From: Candidatus Fermentithermobacillaceae bacterium
GTDB taxonomy: Bacteria > Bacillota > Sulfobacillia > Fermentithermobacillales > Fermentithermobacillaceae
Assembly: GCA_012842685.1 (NCBI GenBank)
Contig: DUSI01000026.1
Span: forward strand, 1-64,000
Length of the DNA: 64,000 nt
Direction: 5' to 3'
Made by a program: the position numbers and the translations under genes. Shown in pieces: positions 9,413 to 18,469 of the stretch (position 1 is the stretch's first letter; each line of letters opens with the position of its first letter). The notes beneath the pieces were generated by a model. It was not told the DNA's origin. It ran no database searches and saw nothing but the letters and a program-made list of their open reading frames with translations.

Positions 9413-9577
9413 GATCTTCTCTCATCCGGACTATACCGTCGGCCCCGGAATTCCACCGGGTCAGTCGCGCACGCGCCGTCAAGCGGCCTGCCGGTTGGCG
9501 CCTACGCGAGTCGCGGGCTTTGACCGCCGGTCAGGAATTGCGGCCGTATCCGGCCGCTCACCTTGCCCCGAAGATCC
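9413..9577 (-). ncRNA. FMN riboswitch (RFN element)
   Basis: Minus strand reads GATCTTCGGGGCAAGGTGAG...ATTCCTGACCGGCGGTCAAAGCCCGCGA...GACCCGGTGGAATTCCGGGGCCGACGGTATAGTCCGGATGAGAGAAGATC; P1 GATCTTC/GAAGATC. Confidence 0.96.
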
Positions 9578-9626
9578 TCTCCGGCTGTCTACTCTAGCAT
9601 TTGACATGGGGCCACGCAACGTCCAC

Positions 9627-10205
9627 CTAAGTAAAAAGGCCTCTCCACGGAGAGTTTTCGTCTTCGTCCAGCTTCCTGGACTGCTGAAACACATCATCCC
9701 TGATGAGGGGATCCCTCGTGAGGATTCTCCACGCTTTGAGGACGTTCTCGACAAACTCGCTCCTGAGGGGATGCCGGTCCGGTCCCGTCACCAGTGGGCA
9801 GATGAGGCTTCCCGCCAGCGTATCCAGCCTGACCGCCAGCTCACCTTCCGGGCTAAGGTACGGCATGAGGGGAAAAGTGCGGCACTGGATTGGCCTCTTT
9901 TCCCTGGGACAAGTCCCCCGGCACATGACGAACGCCACGAGGCCTTTCCACGAGCCGGGGAAATCGTGATGCCTGGCGAGCTTGTAGCTCCACCTGAGCC
10001 AGGGCTCTCGCCCCGTGAACATCGATTCCTCTCCTGGGAGGAGGTACATGCCTACGCCCGGCTCGTACTCCTGGCAGCACTTCCGCCCGCAGAGCTCACC
10101 GCAGTCCGACTCCAAAGGGGGCACGTCCAGAAGCCGGTAGACTTCCTCGAAGTCTTCCTTGGAGAGGACGGACCTCACGAGCCGTTTCCGGATATAACCG
10201 AGCAC
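9627..10205 (-). CDS. Cys-rich YkgJ-like putative metal-binding protein
   Basis: CGELCGRKCCQEY, CRGTCPREKRPIQCRTFPLMPY cysteine pattern. Confidence 0.6.
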   Translation of the reverse strand: MLGYIRKRLVRSVLSKEDFEEVYRLLDVPPLESDCGELCGRKCCQEYEPGVGMYLLPGEESMFTGREPWLRWSYKLARHHDFPGSWKGLVAFVMCRGTCPREKRPIQCRTFPLMPYLSPEGELAVRLDTLAGSLICPLVTGPDRHPLRSEFVENVLKAWRILTRDPLIRDDVFQQSRKLDEDENSPWRGLFT

Positions 10206-10320
10206 CAGATCACTTCCGTTCAGGATCTTCTCTTTTCAGGATCTACGAAATGCTAAAGGATTCGTGCCCTCCCATAAGTAATACCTTTGAGGTTACTGCC
10301 GCAAGGGGAGGATTGTCCCA

Positions 10321-11172
10321 GTGAACATAGTCGTCCTGATGAAGCAAGTGCCGGGAACGTCGACGGTGGGAGTCGACCCGAAGAGCGGCACCCTGAGGAG
10401 GGAAGGAGTGCCGGCCAAGACCAATCCTTACGACCTCCACGCCCTGGAAGCGGCCCTCGCGCTCAAAGAGAGGTTAGGAGGGACGGTTACCGTCCTGAGC
10501 ATGGGCCCGCCTCAGGCCGAAGCGGTCATCCGCGAGGCCTACTCAATGGGGGCAGATCGAGGCATCCTGCTTACAGACAGGGCCTTCGCCGGGGCGGATA
10601 CTCTTGCCACGGCGTTTACCCTAAGCCAGGCCTTGAAGACAATGGAGTTTGACCTCATCATAGCCGGGATGCAGAGCACCGACGGGGATACGGCCCAGGT
10701 GGGCCCCGGAGTCGCCGAATTCCTGGATATCCCCCACGTGTCCTACGTGAAGGAGATACACGGTTCGAGCGGTCTACACGCCTGTTATGGGAGCGTCTCC
10801 GGCGAAGAGACGGGTCTGCCTGTGGGCGGCGATGGGAGCGCCAAGATCAAGGTGACCGCAGACCTGGGAGACGTGCTGGTTACCCAGGAAGTCTCGCTAC
10901 CTGCCCTCATAACCGTCACGAAGGACACAAACCAGCCACGGCTTCCCTCTTTTAGGCTCAGAAAGGCCGTATCCGACAGGCCTGTCGAGATAATGCGCGC
11001 CGGAGACATGCCGGCTTCCTCTGAAACCTACTACGGTCTCGCGGGTTCGGCGACAAGGGTGGAAAGGATCTTCCCGCCCGAACGGACCGTGGTCCGGGAG
11101 ATCTGGGAAGGGGAGCCCCGGGAGCTGGCCGCGAGGCTCGCAGCCGTGCTGAGGGAGGTGGCCGTGAGATGA
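10321..11172 (+). CDS. etfB: electron transfer flavoprotein subunit beta
   Basis: MNIVVLMKQVPGT, GADTLATAFTLSQAL, DGDTAQVGPGVAEFL. Confidence 0.95.
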   Translation: MNIVVLMKQVPGTSTVGVDPKSGTLRREGVPAKTNPYDLHALEAALALKERLGGTVTVLSMGPPQAEAVIREAYSMGADRGILLTDRAFAGADTLATAFTLSQALKTMEFDLIIAGMQSTDGDTAQVGPGVAEFLDIPHVSYVKEIHGSSGLHACYGSVSGEETGLPVGGDGSAKIKVTADLGDVLVTQEVSLPALITVTKDTNQPRLPSFRLRKAVSDRPVEIMRAGDMPASSETYYGLAGSATRVERIFPPERTVVREIWEGEPRELAARLAAVLREVAVR

Positions 11173-12212
11173 GGGAGCGCGAAAGAGATTGGGCCGGTTG
11201 GTCCGGAATCATGGTCTTCGCGGAGTTCCACCATCCGGCTACGCCAGACACGCCGGATGGAGAGTTCGACCCGGTCACTTACGAACTCATCGGCAAAGCC
11301 AGGGAGCTGGCGGATAAGACCGGTCAGGAAGTAACCTGTGTAGTCCTGGGGAGCGGCGTCACGGAACCTGCAAAGGAGCTCCTGTACTACCCCGTCGACC
11401 GGGTGCTCGTCTACGACCGCCCGGAACTCAGGCACTACGTGGCCGGCGTCTACGCCGCGTTCTTCCACGACGCCATCGTCGCCGAAAAACCCAGCGTAGT
11501 CCTCATGGGCGCGACACCCGTGGGTCGCAGCCTTGCCCCGAGGATCGCCGTGAGGTTCAGGACGGGGCTCACAGCCGACTGCACGGTGCTGGATATTAGA
11601 CCAAACGGCGATCTGGTCCAGACGAGACCCGCCTTTGGCGGGAACATTATGGCCACGATCCTCACCAAGGACGCGAGACCCCAGATGGCGACCGTAAGGT
11701 ACAAGGTTATGCCACGGGCGGAGCGCGCCGAGCGTCCGGGCGCGGGCCGCCTGTTTAGGCGGGAGATAACGGAGCCCGCCGCCCTGGCGAGCCTAGCGAG
11801 GCACCTGAAGGCGGTCGCGGTGCGATCTGAGGAGAGGGTCCCTAAGGCGGAATCGATCTCGGAAGCCAAGGTCATAGTGGCCGTCGGCAGGGGCGTGAAA
11901 TCGGAGAAGGATCTCGAGATGTTTGAGGTCCTCGCCGAGCGGCTCGGTGGCATGCTGGGAGGGTCAAGGCCGCTCGTGGAAAAGGGCTGGATACCCCCAT
12001 CCAAGCAGGTGGGGCAGAGCGGGAGGACGGTACGCCCTGACCTGTACATCGCCCTGGGAATTTCAGGCGCCATCCAGCATGTGGCCGGGATAACGGGCGG
12101 CACGGTGATCGCCATAAATAGCGACAGGACCGCGCCCATCTTCGAGTTCGCGAACTACGGGATCGTCGGGGATATCTACGAGATCGTGCCCGAGCTCCTC
12201 AAAGTGCTCTAA
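11169..12212 (+). CDS. etfA: electron transfer flavoprotein subunit alpha (no N-terminal ferredoxin domain)
   Basis: GGRGVKSEKDLE-like AVGRGVKSEKDLEMFEVLAERLGG, GISGAIQHVAGI, INSDRTAPIFEFANYGIVGD; overlaps etfB by 4 nt. Confidence 0.95.
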   Translation: MRERERDWAGWSGIMVFAEFHHPATPDTPDGEFDPVTYELIGKARELADKTGQEVTCVVLGSGVTEPAKELLYYPVDRVLVYDRPELRHYVAGVYAAFFHDAIVAEKPSVVLMGATPVGRSLAPRIAVRFRTGLTADCTVLDIRPNGDLVQTRPAFGGNIMATILTKDARPQMATVRYKVMPRAERAERPGAGRLFRREITEPAALASLARHLKAVAVRSEERVPKAESISEAKVIVAVGRGVKSEKDLEMFEVLAERLGGMLGGSRPLVEKGWIPPSKQVGQSGRTVRPDLYIALGISGAIQHVAGITGGTVIAINSDRTAPIFEFANYGIVGDIYEIVPELLKVL

Positions 12213-12300
12213 GTGCCGCTCTCTGTGTTGGCCCTGACGGAAGGATAGAGCGGGATGAGACGCAGGCTTCGAGAGTGGGAATACGGGAGATGTGAGACAT

Positions 12301-13710
12301 ATGGACCGGAGATTCACTGCGCCTAATGAAGACGATATCCGCTTTCTTGAGGATATCTGCGGGGAGAAGGATGTCATATCCTCAGGCCCCTTGATGGACG
12401 ATTACGCCAGGGACGAGATGCCCTGGGTTAAAGGATACCCCGACGTGGTGGTGCTTCCCGAGACCGCGGAAGAGGTCTCGGCGATCCTGAAGCATGCCTC
12501 GGCTAGGCGGATACCCGTCACCACCAGGGGATCGGGCACCGGGCTATGCGGCGGAGCAGTCCCGACCGCGGGCGGAATTGTCCTCTGCACCACCAAGATG
12601 AACCGCATCCTCGAGATCGACGAGGTCAATTTCACCGCCACGGTCGAGGCGGGAGTGCTCCTCACTACCATCCACCAGGCGGTGGAAGCGAGGGGCTTCT
12701 TGTACGCCCCTGACCCGGGAGAGAAGACGGCCACCATCGGGGGCAACATAGCCACCAACGCAGGCGGCATGCGAGCCATAAAGTACGGCGTGACCAGGGA
12801 TAACATCCGGGGGCTACAGGTGGTGCTATCTACGGGCGAGATCCTAGACCTCGGGGGCAAACACGCCAAAAACAGCACCGGCTACAGCCTGATGAACGCC
12901 TTTATAGGGAGCGAGGGGACGCTTGGGGTTGTGACCAGAGCGGTCCTCAAGTTGCTTCCCCTGCCCAAGCACACCATCAGCCTGCTCGTGCCCTTTGGTT
13001 CCCTGAGAGACGCCATCCGCGCGGTTCCCAAGGTGATGGGGACGGGGATACTGCCCCAGTCCATCGAGTTCGCCGAGCAGGGAGTCATATTCGCCGCCGA
13101 AAACTACCTTGGGAAGAAGTTCCCCCACAGATCTGCCCCTGCCTATCTCCTCATAAGGCTGGACGGCAACTCGAGGGAAGAGGTTACCTCGGCCATGGAG
13201 CACGTGGGAAATGCCTGTCTGGAGGCCGGCGCCGAGGACGTACTCATAGCCGACACTCCCGAGCGCCAGTCTGCGGTGTGGGACGCGAGAGGAGCTTTTC
13301 TCGCGGCCATCAAGTCCGGCGGCGAAGTGGACGAGTGCGACGTGGTCGTGCCGCGGGACCGCATCGCTGACCTCGTTGAATACTCCAAAGAAGTGGCCGA
13401 GAAGGTCGGTGTCCGCATAGAGAGCTTCGGCCACGCCGGCGATGGGAACCTCCACATCTACGTGATCCGCGACTCCATGCCCGAGGACGAATGGGAGGAG
13501 AAGCTGGCCAGGGCCATGGATCTCCTCTATGAACGGGGCAGGGAGCTTGGCGGCATGGTCTCGGGAGAGCACGGGATCGGCGTCGCGAAACGCCCCTACA
13601 TGGAGAAGAGCCTCTCGGACGTGGAGATCGCCCTCATGGCAAGGCTGAAGTCTGTCTTTGACCCTGCAGGGATACTCAACCCGGGTAAGGTGGTGCGCTT
13701 CCCGGAGTAA
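12301..13710 (+). CDS. FAD-binding oxidoreductase, GlcD/LctD-type lactate or glycolate dehydrogenase
   Basis: TTRGSGTGLCGGAVPTAGGIVLCTTKMNRIL, GGNIATNAGGMRAIKYGVTRDN, SFGHAGDGNLH, SGEHGIG. Confidence 0.93.
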   Translation: MDRRFTAPNEDDIRFLEDICGEKDVISSGPLMDDYARDEMPWVKGYPDVVVLPETAEEVSAILKHASARRIPVTTRGSGTGLCGGAVPTAGGIVLCTTKMNRILEIDEVNFTATVEAGVLLTTIHQAVEARGFLYAPDPGEKTATIGGNIATNAGGMRAIKYGVTRDNIRGLQVVLSTGEILDLGGKHAKNSTGYSLMNAFIGSEGTLGVVTRAVLKLLPLPKHTISLLVPFGSLRDAIRAVPKVMGTGILPQSIEFAEQGVIFAAENYLGKKFPHRSAPAYLLIRLDGNSREEVTSAMEHVGNACLEAGAEDVLIADTPERQSAVWDARGAFLAAIKSGGEVDECDVVVPRDRIADLVEYSKEVAEKVGVRIESFGHAGDGNLHIYVIRDSMPEDEWEEKLARAMDLLYERGRELGGMVSGEHGIGVAKRPYMEKSLSDVEIALMARLKSVFDPAGILNPGKVVRFPE

Positions 13711-13757
13711 CCGGTCGCCCTGAGAACCGGACGGTACATCCAATGGCTATCCAAGAC

Positions 13758-13788
13758 GTACGGACCTGTCCCGGGGACAGGTCCGTAC
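13758..13788. repeat. 31-bp near-perfect palindrome
   Basis: GTACGGACCTGTCCC-G-GGGACAGGTCCGTAC, 15-bp arms with 1-nt centre, between convergent genes. Confidence 0.9.
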
Positions 13789-13826
13789 CATGTAAGCCGG
13801 CTCCGCCGGCGCTTGTCCAATCCCGG

Positions 13827-14723
13827 CTATACCAGGTGCTTGAGCAGCTCCTCCGTGTCTCCCGCGAGGAGGGCCACCGGAGGCACCTCGGGCAGGGTGT
13901 AGCAACCCGGAGCCAGCCTCACAGAGGCTCTGGCCGCGGCCACCATTATCTGGGCGGTCGCAGAGGGGTTTGTGAGCCTCATCTTGAGCTCCAATACCTG
14001 GTTCTCGGCAGTTCCCGCCGCGCCGAACCTCTGGAGGAGCACTCCGTGCCCCATGGCCTCGAGGGCCATGACGTTGTCGACCTTGGTGACCCTGGTCTCA
14101 TCTTTGACGAAATAGGGGTCTTTCTTGATCGCTTCCGCGATCTTCTCGAAGTCGGCCCCTTCCTCGATCTCCACATAGACGTCGCGCTTGTGGGTCCCGA
14201 ATCCGGCGGGGAGCGTCATGGAGAGGGCGTTCTTTACACCTGGGATCGCCTTCACGGCAACCGTGTGACCCATGCTCATGCCGGGGCCGAAGTTCGTGTA
14301 GGTGAGCCCCCTGGGAGCCATGGCCTGGAACAGCGCCCGTACCACGGAGTCAGTGCCCGGATCCCATCCTGCGGCGATCACTGCGACGCTGCCGTGTTCT
14401 TTGGCGCACTTGCCTAGGTCCCTCCGCAGGGCCATGAGGGGATCCCCGTGGATGTCGAAGCTGTCTACCGTATTGATCCCCTTCTTGAGGTACTCGGGGG
14501 CTATCTCCGGGATCTGGCGGGACGGCGCGGTGAGGACCGCGACATCGACCTTGCCCAGTTCATCGACAGAGGCGACAACAGGGCAGTCCAGTCCGGGGTT
14601 CTCGGGTCTCCTCCTTACGACTCCTGCCAGTTCCATATCGGGGGCCTGGCGAATGCACTCGATGGCTTCTCTCCCTACATTTCCGTAGCCGACTACGCAG
14701 ACTCTAATCTTTCCCATCGCCAC
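13827..14723 (-). CDS. ddh: meso-diaminopimelate D-dehydrogenase
   Basis: VCVVGYGNVGREAIECI, NTVDSFDIH, AAGWDPGTDS, FGPGMSMGHTVAVK. Confidence 0.92.
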   Translation of the reverse strand: MAMGKIRVCVVGYGNVGREAIECIRQAPDMELAGVVRRRPENPGLDCPVVASVDELGKVDVAVLTAPSRQIPEIAPEYLKKGINTVDSFDIHGDPLMALRRDLGKCAKEHGSVAVIAAGWDPGTDSVVRALFQAMAPRGLTYTNFGPGMSMGHTVAVKAIPGVKNALSMTLPAGFGTHKRDVYVEIEEGADFEKIAEAIKKDPYFVKDETRVTKVDNVMALEAMGHGVLLQRFGAAGTAENQVLELKMRLTNPSATAQIMVAAARASVRLAPGCYTLPEVPPVALLAGDTEELLKHLV

Positions 14724-15121
14724 GCTGACCTCCAGTCTCCGTGGTTCCGGTGCTTTTCCGGCCTCTACTGAGAAACCCGCTCACCGAGGGGCGAGCTCGC
14801 GGAAAACCACGTGGAACCGTTTGTTCCATCTGGAACTAATTACACTGCTAGTCCTCATGCTGCGTCAAGACGCCATTCTATTTCCGCCCGGGATATTCCT
14901 GGAGAGGGGTGCTCGCTTCATGATGAAGCCGGGGTGGGCGGATAGATCAGTCGTCCTGATGTCCAATCCTGCATTTTGCTGGTTCGGGGCCATACTTGGA
15001 CTCGGAGGATGATAAAATTCTCATAACCAATTTCCAGGTGGGATCTAAGACCGGTCTTTCAGACGGACCGTGATAGGGCCGGGCGCCGGGATGTCAGGGT
15101 CCGGCGCGAGAAGACGGGAGG

Positions 15122-15865
15122 ATGACTTGGATGGACCTCTCCAGCCCGTACTTGGGACCGCTATACGCTTTGATAGCCGGCGTGCTCGCTTCGGCGAGCC
15201 CCTGCGCGCTGGCGGCCATCCCTTTAGTTATAGGGCATATGGCGGGCACGTCTCCAGAAGGTGGGAAGGGCGCCCGGATCCGGGAGCTCGTGTTTTTCCT
15301 CCTCGGGATGGCCCTGGCCCTTACGTCCGTGGGCATGGTGGCCGCCTTGCTCGGCAGGTCGCTCATACTCTCGGCGCCGTGGATCCGCTGGGCTGCCGGG
15401 ATCGCGTTCCTCGCGGCGGGCTCGTCGTACTTGGGCCTGTTTGGAGGCTCCAAGACCTGCGCGGTGCCTATAGCCCTCACTGACGGTGCCGGTAACGCCG
15501 AAACCGCTGGACAAAATGCGGGGGACAATGTGGCGGGTTCTTCTCAGGCCCTCCGGCGCGCGCTGTCGGGACTGGCCATGGGGGCCCTCTACGGGCTCTC
15601 GGCATCGCCTTGTTCCACTCCGGCTCTAATCTCCATACTGACGCTCGTGGCGGTTAGCGGGTCTCCGGCGCGCGGGGCGCTTCTCCTGTTCTCGTATTTC
15701 GCCGGCCAGTCGCTCCTGGTCGCGGCCTCGGGCATGGCGACCAGCCGGTTTCAGGCTGCGCTGGCCGGCACCCGGGGCCAGAAAGCAGTCGACACCTTGC
15801 GGAAGATAGGCGGGACCGTAGTCATCGCCTTTGGGCTGTACGTTATCTTGAGGCCCTACCTGTGA
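15122..15865 (+). CDS. CcdA-like cytochrome c biogenesis/thiol-disulfide transmembrane protein
   Basis: ASASPCALAAIPLVIG and SASPCSTPALISIL paired Pro-Cys TM motifs. Confidence 0.85.
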   Translation: MTWMDLSSPYLGPLYALIAGVLASASPCALAAIPLVIGHMAGTSPEGGKGARIRELVFFLLGMALALTSVGMVAALLGRSLILSAPWIRWAAGIAFLAAGSSYLGLFGGSKTCAVPIALTDGAGNAETAGQNAGDNVAGSSQALRRALSGLAMGALYGLSASPCSTPALISILTLVAVSGSPARGALLLFSYFAGQSLLVAASGMATSRFQAALAGTRGQKAVDTLRKIGGTVVIAFGLYVILRPYL

Positions 15866-15901
15866 GAGACCTCTGGGCTCAGGGGTATAGGAGGGGAAAC
15901 G

Positions 15902-16363
15902 ATGTCGAACTGGCAGCTTCTTTCTAGAGTGACTTCAGGAAGGCGTCTCATAGCCCTGGGCCTTGTCATGCTCCTGGCAGTTGTGGCTTTCTGGTACCTC
16001 TGGGAAGCCAGGTTGTCGAATGGCGACCAAGTAGAAGGAATTCTGGACGTATCTCCCGACCAGCTGGCTGAGGTCCTCGGCCAGGGGAAACCCGTGGTGC
16101 TTGAGTTTTACACGAGCGTCTGTCCTTGGTGCGCCGCCATCGAACCTGAGCTCGAGCGGCTCAGCGAGACCTACGGAAAACAGATCACCATCGCCAAGAT
16201 GAACGCGGAGAAATATCCGTATGAAGCGGTGAAGTACGGGATCACCGGCGTTCCCTCACTGATCCTTCACGACGCCGGAGGCAAGCCCCTAGCCATCGCG
16301 TCTGGATACAGGCCGTTCGACGAGCTGGTGGACATCCTCAAGAACTACAAGCTGATTAAGTGA
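15902..16363 (+). CDS. membrane-anchored thioredoxin family protein
   Basis: N-terminal TM segment, LEFYTSVCPWCAAIEPELE, YGITGVPSLILHD. Confidence 0.88.
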   Translation: MSNWQLLSRVTSGRRLIALGLVMLLAVVAFWYLWEARLSNGDQVEGILDVSPDQLAEVLGQGKPVVLEFYTSVCPWCAAIEPELERLSETYGKQITIAKMNAEKYPYEAVKYGITGVPSLILHDAGGKPLAIASGYRPFDELVDILKNYKLIK

Positions 16364-16482
16364 GACTCCGGCCTCTCGCGCGTCCCTGAGCGTAGCCCAC
16401 ACGGCGTGGAAACCGCCTGCCCGCATCCAGGCATTACAGGTATACTAGTATGAGTGTTATATGTGAACCGGGAGGCGCGAGG

Positions 16483-17358
16483 ATGAAGAAACGAGTCGAA
16501 GTTCCCTTCACAAAGATCCAGGGCCTTGGAAACGAGTACCTGTTCATAGACAGGTTCGCCTACAAGACCGAACACGATTGGTCGGATCTTTCCCGGGTTA
16601 TGGCCGACAGGCACTTCGGAGCGGGATCTGACGGCATAATCCTCGTAGAGCCGTCGGACGTGCCGGGGTGCGATTTCAGGATGCGCATATTCAACGCAGA
16701 CGGTTCAGAGGGAGACATGTGCGGGAACGGGATGCGGTCCTTTGCGAGGTACGTCTACGACCACGGGCTCACCGACAAGACCGAGTTCGCCGTGGAGACC
16801 CGGGCAGGGATCATCCGCCCGCACCTTATCCTCAAGGACGGCGAAGTTGAATCCATATCTGTAGACATGGGCGTCCCTCGCCTTGAGCGGCACGAGGTCC
16901 CCATCGCGAGGCTGGATGGGCCTGTGCCCGCCATAAACGAGCCGGTCGAGGTTGAAGGGCAGGTGTTCTACGGCACAGCCGTGTGCACCGGCAATCCTCA
17001 CTTCGTAATCTTTGTAGATGATGTGTGGCAAGTTGAGCTTGAGAAGTGGGGACCTAAGCTTGAACGCCATCCCCTCTTCCCGGCCAGGGCCAATATCGAG
17101 TTCGCTGCGGTAAAGGCTCGCGACGAGATCGACATGAGGGTGTGGGAGAGAGGCTCAGGGATAACTCTGGCGTGCGGGACGGGCGCGTGCGCGGTGCTGG
17201 TCGCAGCGGTCCTAAATGGTTTTGCCGACAAAGACGTGCCCACAAGGGTGAACTTGCCCGGGGGTACGCTCGTCATCGAGTGGAAGAGCGACGGGCACGT
17301 TTGGATGACGGGACCCGCCAAAGAGGTCTACCGCGGAGTGTTCTACTACGAAGAATGA
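16483..17358 (+). CDS. dapF: diaminopimelate epimerase
   Basis: KIQGLGNEYLFID, FNADGSEGDMCGNGMRSFARY, ERGSGITLACGTGACAV; ATG at 16483 after GGGAGG. Confidence 0.95.
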   Translation: MKKRVEVPFTKIQGLGNEYLFIDRFAYKTEHDWSDLSRVMADRHFGAGSDGIILVEPSDVPGCDFRMRIFNADGSEGDMCGNGMRSFARYVYDHGLTDKTEFAVETRAGIIRPHLILKDGEVESISVDMGVPRLERHEVPIARLDGPVPAINEPVEVEGQVFYGTAVCTGNPHFVIFVDDVWQVELEKWGPKLERHPLFPARANIEFAAVKARDEIDMRVWERGSGITLACGTGACAVLVAAVLNGFADKDVPTRVNLPGGTLVIEWKSDGHVWMTGPAKEVYRGVFYYEE

Positions 17359-17440
17359 CCGCAGTCCCGAGTGGCTTAGGCGTACCGGACGCGGGCTTAG
17401 GCCGGCACTTTGAACGATGGACACGGGAGATGGACGGTAG

Positions 17441-18364
17441 ATGTCGCAACTCTCTGCAGACCTGCTACTTCTCTTGGTGACGGTGGCTTGGGGCACCACG
17501 TTCGTCGTGGTGAAGAACACCGTCGAGACCATGGGCCCTTTCACCTACCTGGCGGTTAGATTCCTCATCGCGGGCGTGATCCTCCTCTTCTGGCACATAG
17601 CGAGGGCAGGGGTCCCTTCTAAGGGACACAGGCTTCCTCCGGGCCATGCTTGGTACGAGGCTTCGCGGGAGTTCTACTTGGGAGGCATCCTCACGGGGCT
17701 TGCCCTGTTTTTCTCCTATGCCACTCAGACCCTCGGCCTCATGACGGTGGCCGCCGGAAAAGCTGCTTTCATCACGGGGCTCTACGTTGTGATCGTCCCA
17801 ATCGCCTCAAGGGCGTTAGCCCGCGAAGCTCCGGACAGGCCGACCCTAGCAGGGGTGATCCTTGCCGCAGTAGGGCTCGCGCTTATGTCGCTGAACCTCC
17901 CCTTCCAGGTTGCCCGAGGCGACTTCCTCGTCTTCTTGTGCGCCCTGGGTTTTTCCGCCCATATCCTTCTGGTGAGCCACTACTCCGGATACGGGGACAC
18001 GGTCCTTTACACGGCGGTGCAGCTCTTGGTAGTCGCCCTCGCCTCGGGAGTGGCGGCCCTCATAGCGGAAACGCCGCTGTTCATCCCCGCGAGCGCATGG
18101 CCTGCCATCCTGTTTACGTCCATCGTTACGACGGCCTTAGCGTTCCTCGTCCAGTCTACGGTCCAGAGGTACACATCCGCCACCCACACGGCCCTCATCT
18201 TCTCGGCGGAGCCAGTGTTCGGGGCGGTCTTCGCGTGGCTCCTCGCCGGTGAGGTTCTCCTCCCGAGGGAGATGGCCGGGGCGGTCCTCATACTGGCCGG
18301 GATGCTCGTGGCTGAGGCCAGGAACTTGAGAGGGTCGCGAGAGGCCGGGGCAGAGGCGACTTAG
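17441..18364 (+). CDS. EamA/DMT family transporter
   Basis: 10-TM pattern, VAWGTTFVVVKN, FSAEPVFGAVFAWLLAGE. Confidence 0.9.
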   Translation: MSQLSADLLLLLVTVAWGTTFVVVKNTVETMGPFTYLAVRFLIAGVILLFWHIARAGVPSKGHRLPPGHAWYEASREFYLGGILTGLALFFSYATQTLGLMTVAAGKAAFITGLYVVIVPIASRALAREAPDRPTLAGVILAAVGLALMSLNLPFQVARGDFLVFLCALGFSAHILLVSHYSGYGDTVLYTAVQLLVVALASGVAALIAETPLFIPASAWPAILFTSIVTTALAFLVQSTVQRYTSATHTALIFSAEPVFGAVFAWLLAGEVLLPREMAGAVLILAGMLVAEARNLRGSREAGAEAT

Positions 18365-18397
18365 AGGGGAGCTTGTGCCAAGAGGTTGACCAAACAC

Positions 18398-18439
18398 CCG
18401 GGCCCGGGGAAAAGCGTCTGGAGTCTCTCCCGGGCCCGG
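18398..18439. terminator. bidirectional terminator-like hairpin
   Basis: CCGGGCCCGGG/CCCGGGCCCGG 11-bp stem between convergent genes. Confidence 0.65.
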
Positions 18440-18469
18440 TTAGATCGCGCGACCTATTCCGCGGCTATC

